A stretch of DNA of 64,000 nt, taken from the NCBI RefSeq assembly GCF_023022985.1, contig NZ_CP095461.1, positions 2,046,001-2,110,000 of the forward strand, read 5' to 3'. Every line of letters begins with the position of its first letter. Within the stretch, counting starts at the first letter, position 1. This stretch comes from Arthrobacter gengyunqii (GTDB taxonomy: Bacteria > Actinomycetota > Actinomycetes > Actinomycetales > Micrococcaceae). The translations under genes were made by a program, and so were the position numbers. This document shows, piece after piece, positions 34,563-42,130 of this stretch. The notes under the pieces were generated by a model. It made no database searches. It was not told the DNA's origin and saw nothing but the letters and a program-made list of their open reading frames with translations.

Positions 34563-35699
34563 TCAGGCCTCCGCCAGCGTGCGGCCGACAATGAGCTGCA
34601 TGATCTCGTTGGAGCCTTCAAGTATTTGGTGGACCCGCAGGTCCCGAACGATTTTTTCCACTCCGTATTCGGAGAGGTAGCCGTAGCCGCCGTGCAGCTG
34701 CAGGGCTTCGTTGGCCACTTTGAACGCGTTGTCTGTGGCCACCCGTTTGGCGATGGCGCAGAGTTTGACGACGTCGGGCGCTTCCCGGTCCAGCGCATCG
34801 GCACCCCGCCAGAGCATGGTGCGTGCGGTCTGCAGGTCCATTTCCATATCGGCCAAACGGAACAGGAGGGAGGACTGTTCGATGAGCGGTTTGCCGAAAG
34901 CGGTGCGCTCCTTCAGGTGCGCCACGGTCTTGTCCAGCGCCGCCTGCGCGCCGCCCAGGGAGCACGCTCCCATGTTCAGGCGCCCGCCGTTCAGTCCCTT
35001 CATGGCGATGCCGAAGCCGGCGCCCTCGTCGCCCAGGCGGTTGGCCACCGGAACGCGCAGATCAGTGAAGATCACCTGTGCAGTGGGCTGCGCATTCCAG
35101 CCCATCTTGCGCTCGGGCGGTCCGAACGAGAGGCCCGGCGTGTTGGCCGGCACCACAATGGCGCTGATGCCGCGCGGACCGGCACCGCTCGTGCGGGCCA
35201 TGACGATGTAGTAGCTGGAGGAGCCGGCTCCGGAAATGAACTGCTTGACCCCGTTAAGCACGTACTCGTCGCCGTCGCGCACTGCCTTGGTGGTCAGTGC
35301 CGCCGCGTCTGAACCCGCTCCGGGCTCCGTCAGGCAGTAGCTGCCCAGCGCCTGCATGGATGCCAGTTCCGGAACCCATTGGGCCCGCTGCTCGGCGGAG
35401 CCAAAGGTGTCGATCATCCACACCACCATGTTGTGGATGGAAATGTAGGCAGCTATGGAGGGGTCCGCTTTGGAAAGTTCTTCGAAAATCAGCACCGCGT
35501 CCGATCGGGAAAGGCCCGAGCCGCCGTACTCCTCCGCAGCATAAATGGCACCCATGCCGAGTTCTCCGGCCTGGGCCAGGACATCCACCGGGAAATGCTT
35601 TGTTTCATCCCATTTCGCCGCGTTGGGGGCCAGCGCGTCGGAAGCAAATTCCCGCACCATATCCCTAATGGCCTGCTGGTCCTGCGTGAGTTCGAACAT
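34563..35699 (-). CDS. Acyl-CoA dehydrogenase, probably isobutyryl-CoA dehydrogenase
   Basis: FAD flavoenzyme of 378 residues that introduces the 2,3-double bond in an acyl-CoA. Conserved segments are YCLTEPGAGSDAAAL (flavin site), GGRLNMGACSLGGAQAALD, ERTAFGKPL, QLHGGYGYLSEYGVEKIVRD and QILEGSNEIMQLIVGR. The catalytic glutamate is the one in ILEGSNE near the C-terminus or in the preceding helix; eye inspection cannot settle this. As first gene of the operon, before methacrylyl-CoA-processing enzymes, the substrate is probably isobutyryl-CoA. The ATG at 35699 follows AAGGGCGGAG; the longer upstream frame runs through the operator region. Confidence 0.9.
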   Translation of the reverse strand: MFELTQDQQAIRDMVREFASDALAPNAAKWDETKHFPVDVLAQAGELGMGAIYAAEEYGGSGLSRSDAVLIFEELSKADPSIAAYISIHNMVVWMIDTFGSAEQRAQWVPELASMQALGSYCLTEPGAGSDAAALTTKAVRDGDEYVLNGVKQFISGAGSSSYYIVMARTSGAGPRGISAIVVPANTPGLSFGPPERKMGWNAQPTAQVIFTDLRVPVANRLGDEGAGFGIAMKGLNGGRLNMGACSLGGAQAALDKTVAHLKERTAFGKPLIEQSSLLFRLADMEMDLQTARTMLWRGADALDREAPDVVKLCAIAKRVATDNAFKVANEALQLHGGYGYLSEYGVEKIVRDLRVHQILEGSNEIMQLIVGRTLAEA

Positions 35700-35743
35700 G
35701 CTCCGCCCTTCATTGGTGCCGTGACGCCTAACATACTTGGACT

Positions 35744-35761
35744 CCCTAGTAATTACTAGGG
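35744..35761. promoter_or_regulatory. Perfect 18-bp palindrome upstream of the valine-type operon
   Basis: CCCTAGTAATTACTAGGG reads identically on both strands and lies 45 bp before the acyl-CoA dehydrogenase start. Its length and symmetry fit a dimeric MarR or TetR site, and a MarR gene ends this operon. TATGTT downstream on the minus strand could be a -10 element, but no good -35 accompanies it. Confidence 0.65.
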
Positions 35762-36016
35762 CTTCCAAGGACTCTTTCTTCCGGGCACCTCTGCTGCGGC
35801 GGTTGTTAGCTGACTTATCATTCCGGACGGCGTCATAGTTAGACCACCACGGCAGTGTCTGCAAGAATTCCCGAACCGGCCATTACTGCCAGGATTGCGC
35901 TGGCCCGCGGCCGCTGAGTGCGGCCCGCAAACGTTCTGAATTGCTTCCTTATTCCCGCCCCGTCACGGGGCTTCATGCGCGTTCATCCGGGGCCATGATC
36001 CTTGGCGCGCCCCTGT
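35762..36016. other. Non-coding region between the valine-type operon and tsuA
   Basis: I see no gene here. The tsuA reading frame stays open upstream to 35941, but the translation is low-complexity and lacks any start with a ribosome-binding site. A small perfect hairpin, GCCCCG-TCA-CGGGGC, lies at 35957-35971 and may belong to the tsuA leader. Confidence 0.5.
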
Positions 36017-36060
36017 CCCGCAGCCTACCGTTGCGAAGCTGCGGGCAGTTCTCCCGCAGC
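36017..36060 (+). promoter_or_regulatory. Alternative hairpins in the tsuA leader
   Basis: CCCGCAGC (36017-36024), GCTGCGGG (36038-36045) and CCCGCAGC again (36053-36060) occur in order. The central element can pair perfectly with either flank (loops of 13 or 7 nt), so two mutually exclusive structures are possible 60 bp before the tsuA start. No terminal U-run follows. This resembles leader control of translation or RNA stability; I recognise no known riboswitch class. Confidence 0.45.
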
Positions 36061-36120
36061 CTCATGAGCCCCGCTGGAATTCATCCCCCGGGATTCACCT
36101 CCCCCGCAAAAGGAGTACCC

Positions 36121-37191
36121 ATGCTTATCTCCGGCCTTTTTGTCGGCATGGCCCTGGGCTTTGTCATGCAGCGCGGGCGCTTTTGCGTCACCGGTGCTTT
36201 CCGCGATGTTTGGATCACGCGCAACACGCGCTGGCTGACCGCTTTCCTTGTGGTGGTGGCGGTCCAGAGTGTAGGCATTTTCGCGCTGGACGCTGCCGGC
36301 GTCATTTCACTCAATTCCGGCCCGTTCCCGTGGCTTGCCACTATTGTTGGCGGTTTCATTTTCGGATTCGCCATTATTCTGGCCGGCGGGTGTGCCACCG
36401 GTACGTATTACCGTGCCGGTGAAGGTCTGGTGGGGAGCTGGCTCGCGCTCATCACATATGCGCTCTTTGCCGCCGTCATGAAGACGGGACCGCTGTCCGG
36501 CTTCAATACCTCCATGCGCTCCGTGACCGTTGAGCAAAGCAACTTCTATTCGGTGCTCAATGTCTCACCATGGATCTTCGTAGCTCTGCTGGTGGTTGGC
36601 GTTACCCTGGCGGTCCGCCACCACCTGAACAAGCCGCGCTTCAAATTGGCAGCTCCGCCGGCATCAAAAACCGGACTGGCACATTTGTTGTTTGAAAAGC
36701 CCTGGAATGCCTTTGCCACCGCAGTGGTTATTGGCCTGATCGCCATTGCCGCGTGGCCGCTGAGCTGGGCCACCGGACGGGAGGCCGGTCTGGGGATCAC
36801 CACCCCGTCCTCCAACGCCGTCAACTACCTGGTCACGGGAGATCCCGAACTCGTGGACTGGGGGGTGCTTCTGGTTGCCGGCATCCTGGTCGGCTCGTAC
36901 ATCGCAGCCAAGGGCAGCGGTGAATTCCGGATTCGGGTCCCCGACGCCGCAACAGTCGTGAAGAGCCTTGGCGGCGGCGCCCTGATGGGCATCGGAGCTG
37001 CACTGGCAGGCGGCTGCACCATCGGCAACGCCATGGTGGAGACCGCACAGTTCAGTTTTCAGGGCTGGACGGCGCTGGTGTTCATGATTCTGGGCACCGG
37101 TGCGGGCGCTCGCCTCACGATTATGAACCGCCGTTCCTCGTCCGGTTCCGGTCCCGCCAATGTTCCCGCCCGCGCCGCGGCACTCAGCTAA
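36121..37191 (+). CDS. tsuA: YeeE/YedE-family sulfur-compound transporter
   Basis: Inner-membrane protein of 356 residues with about nine or ten helices. Family motifs with conserved cysteines are MQRGRFCVTGAFRD, GGCATGTYYRAGEG and GGCTIGNAMV. In TsuA/YeeE these cysteines pass thiosulfate across the membrane. AAAGGAG precedes the ATG at 36121. The adjacent TusA-like gene matches the TsuA-TsuB (YeeE-YeeD) pairing known for thiosulfate uptake. The YedE/YedF variants linked to selenium metabolism are an alternative, but no selenium genes are near. Confidence 0.85.
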   Translation: MLISGLFVGMALGFVMQRGRFCVTGAFRDVWITRNTRWLTAFLVVVAVQSVGIFALDAAGVISLNSGPFPWLATIVGGFIFGFAIILAGGCATGTYYRAGEGLVGSWLALITYALFAAVMKTGPLSGFNTSMRSVTVEQSNFYSVLNVSPWIFVALLVVGVTLAVRHHLNKPRFKLAAPPASKTGLAHLLFEKPWNAFATAVVIGLIAIAAWPLSWATGREAGLGITTPSSNAVNYLVTGDPELVDWGVLLVAGILVGSYIAAKGSGEFRIRVPDAATVVKSLGGGALMGIGAALAGGCTIGNAMVETAQFSFQGWTALVFMILGTGAGARLTIMNRRSSSGSGPANVPARAAALS

Positions 37192-37291
37192 ACCCGCAGC
37201 TCCCGGATAAACCAAAAGCACCCCGGGCAACATCTTCCGACAACAAGCAACCCGCCCGGAAACAGGCGGCTCCCGAAAGGAAACACTTCCC

Positions 37292-37519
37292 ATGGCCCAG
37301 GTAACCCTCCAAACCAACGGACAGGTCTGCCCCTTCCCCCTCGTCGAGGCCAAGGACACCATGGCCTCGCTGGCAACCGGCGACGAACTGGTGATCAACT
37401 TCGACTGCACCCAGGCCACCGACGCGATTCCGCGCTGGGCCGCGGAGAACAACTACCCCGTCACCGACTTCTCCAAGATCGGTCCGGCGGAATGGTCCAT
37501 TACGGTGCGGAAGGCCTGA
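37292..37519 (+). CDS. tsuB: TusA-like sulfur carrier protein
   Basis: SirA/TusA-fold protein of 75 residues. The signature cysteine-proline motif is GQVCPFPLVEAKD, with the cysteine at residue 12 expected to carry a persulfide or bind thiosulfate. It has no membrane segment. It lies 100 bp after tsuA on the same strand and would accept the sulfur compound on the cytosolic side of the transporter. AAAGGA sits about 12 nt before the ATG. Its end faces the minus-strand crotonase-fold gene 31 bp away. Confidence 0.88.
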   Translation: MAQVTLQTNGQVCPFPLVEAKDTMASLATGDELVINFDCTQATDAIPRWAAENNYPVTDFSKIGPAEWSITVRKA

Positions 37520-37550
37520 ACTGCGGGGTTCGCTTTCTGCCCGCCAGCCG

Positions 37551-38321
37551 TTACCCGCCCGACCGCCCGGCGAAGGCAGCAAGCCGGTCCCTTGTGTCCG
37601 CTGAAGCCGCCATTGAGGCAATCGTTTCTGCTTCCTCCTGCAGATGCGTCTCGTAGCCAGCAGTGCTTCGGGCACGCAGCAGCCGTTTGGTCGGGCCCAG
37701 CACGGAAACAGCCCCTGAGGCCAGCTGCTCCCCCAGCTCCTGCGCCCTGCCGGCAATCTCCTCGGCGGGCACCAGCTCATTGATCAGTCCCCACTCGAGG
37801 GCATCGGCGTGGCCGGCCACCCTTCCGGCCAGGCACATCTCGGCCGCCCGGCGCGGTCCGGCCAGTTCAGGCAGCAGATAGGACACGCCGCAGTCCGGCG
37901 TCAGGCCCACTCCCGCGTAGGCGGCCAGGAACCGTGCCTTCGGCGAAGCCAGGATGAAGTCCGCATTGAGCGCCAGGCCGAGTCCGGCACCGGCTGCCGG
38001 CCCGTTCACCACCGCTATGCTGATCAGCCGGGATTTGGCCAGCGCCAGGACGGCCTCATGCAGTCTGCCGGCCAGTTCCTTGAGGAAAGCGCCCTGATCT
38101 GCGGCGGCAGCCATGGCAGCCACATCGCCCCCGGCACAGAAGAAGCGGCCGGCACCCTGCAGCAGCAGGACATGGCAGTCCGCGTGCATTTCGGCGTCGG
38201 CGAGCGCGGCACAGAGTTCCTCCGCCAGCTCCAGGTCAAGAGCGTTGGCGGAGTCCGGACGATTCAGCGTCAGCCGCGCCAGCGCGCCGTCGTACTCCAG
38301 GGTGAGACGGCGGTACGTCAT
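37551..38321 (-). CDS. Enoyl-CoA hydratase/isomerase-family protein, PaaG-like
   Basis: Crotonase-fold enzyme of 256 residues. Oxyanion segments are RFFCAGGDVAAM and NGPAAGAGLGLALNADF. The active-site region reads AGVGLTPDCGVSYLLPELAG; the TPDxG aspartate is typical of PaaG-type isomerases rather than hydratases. It may isomerise 2,3- to 3,4-unsaturated acyl-CoAs or act on a ring intermediate. AAGGAG is 8 nt before the ATG. It is divergent from an acyl-CoA ligase gene, which could supply its substrate; no other phenylacetate pathway gene is in the window. Confidence 0.82.
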   Translation of the reverse strand: MTYRRLTLEYDGALARLTLNRPDSANALDLELAEELCAALADAEMHADCHVLLLQGAGRFFCAGGDVAAMAAAADQGAFLKELAGRLHEAVLALAKSRLISIAVVNGPAAGAGLGLALNADFILASPKARFLAAYAGVGLTPDCGVSYLLPELAGPRRAAEMCLAGRVAGHADALEWGLINELVPAEEIAGRAQELGEQLASGAVSVLGPTKRLLRARSTAGYETHLQEEAETIASMAASADTRDRLAAFAGRSGG

Positions 38322-38486
38322 GCGTCGGATCTCCTTCTGCGTGGTCGGTCTTCCGGCTGCGCGTCAGTCTAACCGGGCACGTCAAGATCTTCCCCTGCGT
38401 CGTCCGCTGGGACAGAATGTGGGCCAACAGGTCTGCGGGCGCGCTGGTGCGGCTACGCGGCAAGCACTTCATTTTGGGGGTACAGC

Positions 38487-40103
38487 GTGTCCGTTCATCC
38501 GCTTCTTGCACTGTCCCGCAGCCAGTCTCTTGGCGACCTTCCGCGGCGCAGCGCCTTGCGCTTCCCGGAGCGCACCGCCGTCGTCGACGGTGATGTCCGC
38601 CTGAGCTTCGCTGACTTCGAACGCGCCGTGGGCGCCGCCGCAGCGGCCCTGCAGGCGCACGGGATCACGCCCGGCGACCGTCTGGCCCTGCTGTCCCGCA
38701 ATAACTGGCAGTTTGCGGCGCTGGCCTTTGCGACGGCGCGCGCCGGCGTGGTCCTGGTTCCGATCAACTTCATGCTGGGTGCCGACGAGGTGGCCTACGT
38801 ATTGGATCACAGCGGCGCCACGGCATTCGTGGTCCAGGACGCGCTGGTGCCGGTGGCCGAAGCCGCCATGGAGGCAGCCGAGACCGACGGGGTTGTTATC
38901 CGGACCAGCATCTGCAGCGGAATGGAGCCGGCACCCGCCGGTTGGGGGAACGTGCGGGACTGGTTCGAGTTCGACGGCGGTACCGCGCCGCTTCCGGTGG
39001 TGGCCGACGATGACCCGGTGCGGCTGATGTACACCTCGGGGACTGAATCCCGACCCAAGGGCGCGCTGATGTCCAGCCGGTCCCTGATGTGGGAATACGT
39101 CTCGGCAGTGGTGGACGGCTACATGACCGCGGACGACGTGGACCTGCATACCCTGCCCCTGTATCACTGTGCCCAGCTGGACTGCTTCCTCGGCCCGGAC
39201 ATCTACCTCGGCGCCACCAGCATCATCCTTCCGGCTCCGGATCCGGCGGCCATCCTGGCCGCCATTGAACGCGAGAAGGTCACGAAGTTCTTCGCTCCGC
39301 CGACGGTGTGGATTTCCCTGCTGCGCTCCCCGCTTTTCGATGCAGCGGATCTGTCCTCCCTCCGGAAGGGCTACTACGGGGCGTCTGCCATGCCGGTGCA
39401 GGTGCTGAAGGAGCTGCGGCAGCGCCTGCCGGACGTACGGTTTTGGAATTTCTACGGCCAGACGGAAATGGCACCGGTCGCCACCATCCTCGGTCCGGAG
39501 GACCAGCTGGCGCATGCCGGATCCGCGGGGAGGCCGTCGCTGAACGTGGAGACTGCCGTGGTTGATGACGATGACCGTCCTGTTCCTCCCGGCACCGTCG
39601 GAGAGATCGTGCACCGCAGCCCGCACGCGACGCTGGGCTACTACCGGGATCCTGAACGCACCGCCGAGGCTTTCGCCAACGGCTGGTTCCATTCGGGTGA
39701 CCTGGGCTATTTCGACGACGAAGGTTACCTAAGCGTCGTGGACCGCAAGAAGGACATGATCAAGACCGGCGGTGAAAATGTGGCAAGCAGGGAGGTGGAA
39801 GAGGCAATCTACCTGCTCGACGGCGTCGCCGAAGCTGCTGTGTTCGGGGTGCCCCATCCCCACTGGGTGGAAGCCGTCGCCGCGGTGGTGGTTCCCCGGC
39901 CGGGCGTTGAGCTGGTGCCCGAGGAGGTCATGGCGCATACCCGCAGCCTGCTCGCCGGCTATAAAACGCCCAAGTACGTCATCATTGCGGACGCGCTGCC
40001 GAAGAACCCCAGCGGAAAGATCGTCAAGCGGCAGCTGCGGAACGAGCACACGGATCTGGGGACGTCGTCGGCGGCAATTTTGCCTGCGCCGGGGCTGAAT
40101 TGA
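38487..40103 (+). CDS. Long-chain or aromatic acyl-CoA ligase, AMP-binding
   Basis: Adenylate-forming acid-CoA ligase of 538 residues. Motifs are YTSGTESRPKGALMS (P-loop with Glu replacing the usual Thr/Gly position), WNFYGQTEMAP, WFHSGDLGYFDDEGYLSVVDRKKD (two segments of the core) and PKNPSGKIVKRQL with the catalytic lysine. It starts with GTG at 38487, preceded by a G-rich ribosome-binding site. Divergent from the PaaG-like gene, it probably makes the CoA ester that the latter processes. The substrate class (fatty or aromatic) cannot be decided from sequence. Confidence 0.85.
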   Translation: MSVHPLLALSRSQSLGDLPRRSALRFPERTAVVDGDVRLSFADFERAVGAAAAALQAHGITPGDRLALLSRNNWQFAALAFATARAGVVLVPINFMLGADEVAYVLDHSGATAFVVQDALVPVAEAAMEAAETDGVVIRTSICSGMEPAPAGWGNVRDWFEFDGGTAPLPVVADDDPVRLMYTSGTESRPKGALMSSRSLMWEYVSAVVDGYMTADDVDLHTLPLYHCAQLDCFLGPDIYLGATSIILPAPDPAAILAAIEREKVTKFFAPPTVWISLLRSPLFDAADLSSLRKGYYGASAMPVQVLKELRQRLPDVRFWNFYGQTEMAPVATILGPEDQLAHAGSAGRPSLNVETAVVDDDDRPVPPGTVGEIVHRSPHATLGYYRDPERTAEAFANGWFHSGDLGYFDDEGYLSVVDRKKDMIKTGGENVASREVEEAIYLLDGVAEAAVFGVPHPHWVEAVAAVVVPRPGVELVPEEVMAHTRSLLAGYKTPKYVIIADALPKNPSGKIVKRQLRNEHTDLGTSSAAILPAPGLN

Positions 40104-40183
40104 CGGATGTCCAACGCGGGCCTAGCTTTGCAGCTGTGGATGCGTGAGACGGATCACTGACAACAGGCAAGGGAAGCACAGCT

Positions 40184-41188
40184 ATGGAACACAGGTACCT
40201 CGGCAACAGCGGACTCAAGATCTCCGAAATCATCTACGGCAATTGGCTGACCCACGGCTCCCAGGTGGAGAACGACGTGGCCACCGAGTGCGTCCGTGCT
40301 GCCCTGGATGCCGGCATCAGTACTTTCGATACGGCAGATACGTACGCCAACACGGCTGCCGAGACGGTCCTTGGCGCAGCCCTGAAGAATGAACGCCGGG
40401 AGTCGCTGGAGATCTTCACGAAGGTGTATTGGCCTACCGGTCCGGCCGGGCACAATGATTCCGGGCTGTCCCGCAAACACATCATGGAATCCATCAACGG
40501 TTCCCTGCAGCGCCTGCAGACCGACTACGTGGACCTCTACCAGGCCCACAGGTATGACTCGGAGACGCCGCTGGAGGAAACCATGCAGGCCTTTGCCGAC
40601 ATCGTGCGGCAGGGCAAAGCCCTCTACATCGGCGTCAGCGAATGGAACGCCGAGCAGCTCCGCGCCGGACAGGCCCTCGCCAAAGACCTGGGGTTCTCGC
40701 TGATCTCCAATCAGCCGCAGTACAACATGCTGTGGCGGGTCATCGAAGCGGAGGTGGTACCGGCTTCGGAAGAGCTGGGCATCTCCCAGATTGTCTTCTC
40801 CCCCATGGCGCAGGGCGTCCTCAGCGGCAAGTACAAGCCGGGTGCCGACCTGCCCGAAGGCAGCCGTGCCACCGATGCCAAGGGCGGCGCGAAAATGATC
40901 AGCCGATGGATGAAGGACGATGTGCTGGCCGGTGTCCAGAAGCTGCAGCCGATTGCCGATGAGGTCGGGCTGACCATGGGCCAGCTGGCTGTCGCGTGGG
41001 TGCTGCAGAACCCCAACGTGGCTGCCGCCATCATCGGCGCCTCTCGTCCGGAGCAGGTCACCTCGAATGTTCAGGCGGCGGGAGTGGTGCTGAAGCCGGA
41101 CGTCCTGTCCCGCATCGATGATGCCGTCGGCTCACTGGCCGAGCGTGATCCCGCTAAGACCCAGACCCCGGAGAGCCGTCCGTCCTAG
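40184..41188 (+). CDS. Aldo/keto reductase, potassium-channel beta-subunit-like
   Basis: NADPH-dependent (beta/alpha)8 reductase of 334 residues. The catalytic tetrad is visible: Asp and Tyr in FDTADTYANTAAE, Lys in IFTKVYW, and His in YQAHRYD. The cofactor-binding C-terminal region has AAIIGASRPEQVTSN. The sequence is closest to the KCNAB/YghZ-type group, which reduces aldehydes and ketones such as methylglyoxal. An SDR gene begins directly after its stop codon, suggesting a two-gene operon. The true substrate is unknown. Confidence 0.88.
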   Translation: MEHRYLGNSGLKISEIIYGNWLTHGSQVENDVATECVRAALDAGISTFDTADTYANTAAETVLGAALKNERRESLEIFTKVYWPTGPAGHNDSGLSRKHIMESINGSLQRLQTDYVDLYQAHRYDSETPLEETMQAFADIVRQGKALYIGVSEWNAEQLRAGQALAKDLGFSLISNQPQYNMLWRVIEAEVVPASEELGISQIVFSPMAQGVLSGKYKPGADLPEGSRATDAKGGAKMISRWMKDDVLAGVQKLQPIADEVGLTMGQLAVAWVLQNPNVAAAIIGASRPEQVTSNVQAAGVVLKPDVLSRIDDAVGSLAERDPAKTQTPESRPS

Positions 41189-42028
41189 ATGACTCCCGAA
41201 CATTTGAATGCCGAACATGCGCACACCCCGCTTCCTCTGGCAGGCCGCACCGCTGTCATCACCGGGGTCAGCAGGCGTCAGGGGATCGGCTTTGCCGTGG
41301 CTTCCCGTCTGGCGCGGATGGGCGCGAGTCTCTTCCTCGCGCACTATTCTCCGCACGATGCGGATCAGCCGTGGGGCGCGGACTCGATTGACGACGTCGT
41401 CGGCGGCTTGCGGGATTGCCTTGCCGATGGGGCGCAGCTGGCCCACGCGAGCATTGACCTGGCCGATGCCGGTGGCGCGGGGCAGCTGATCCGGGATGCC
41501 GCCGCAGCGTTGGGTCATCTGGACATCCTGATTTGCAACCACGCCCGCAGCGGCGGCGACGGACCGTTGGAGGACATGAGCGCCGGGAAGCTCGATGCCC
41601 ACTGGCGGGTGAATGCCCGTTCTACGATCCTTGCCACCCGCGACTTTGCCCTGCAGCACGATGGGCGGTCCGGGGGCCGCGTGGTGTGGATGACTTCCGG
41701 CCAGATCAACGGCGGAATCATGGAGGACGAGATTGCCTACGCCACGTCGAAGGCGGCCCTGGCCGGGATCACCCCGTCAGTGGCCGCTGACCTGGTCCGC
41801 CGGGGAATTGTCCTTAATACCGTGAACCCTGGTCCGGTGAACACCGGCTATCTGGATGTCGACACCGCCGACCGTCCTCCGGAAGTCCTTGCGGAGGTTC
41901 TTTCTCGGTTTCCGGGCGGGCGATTCGGAGAACCCGATGACCCTGCCCGCCTCATCGCTTGGCTGGTCAGTGACGAGGGACGGTGGATGGTAGGTCAGGT
42001 GCTCAGCAGTGACGGCGGATTCCGCTAA
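41189..42028 (+). CDS. SDR-family oxidoreductase
   Basis: Classical short-chain dehydrogenase of 279 residues. Motifs are VITGVSRRQGIGFAVA (cofactor glycines, slightly expanded), LICNHARSGG in place of the NNAG motif, VVWMTSGQ with the catalytic serine, YATSK, and a C-terminal SSDGGFR. The expanded VSRRQGIG loop recalls enoyl-reductase-like and aminoglycoside-cluster SDRs. The ATG follows the aldo/keto reductase stop with no gap, so the two may act on one compound in sequence. Specificity is unknown. Confidence 0.85.
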   Translation: MTPEHLNAEHAHTPLPLAGRTAVITGVSRRQGIGFAVASRLARMGASLFLAHYSPHDADQPWGADSIDDVVGGLRDCLADGAQLAHASIDLADAGGAGQLIRDAAAALGHLDILICNHARSGGDGPLEDMSAGKLDAHWRVNARSTILATRDFALQHDGRSGGRVVWMTSGQINGGIMEDEIAYATSKAALAGITPSVAADLVRRGIVLNTVNPGPVNTGYLDVDTADRPPEVLAEVLSRFPGGRFGEPDDPARLIAWLVSDEGRWMVGQVLSSDGGFR

Positions 42029-42130
42029 TTTTGCATCCGATGGTTTTGGCGGCGGAATAGCGTTGTTCGCTGTAGATGTCGCTGGCTGAAGATAGTGGAC
42101 GCGCGTCTTGGAACGACAATGTGCCAGTTC

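Noticed and set aside
35941..36120. N-terminal extension of the sulfur transporter gene
   Set aside because: The open frame continues upstream but the family N-terminus begins at MLISGLFVGM and only ATG 36121 has a ribosome-binding site.
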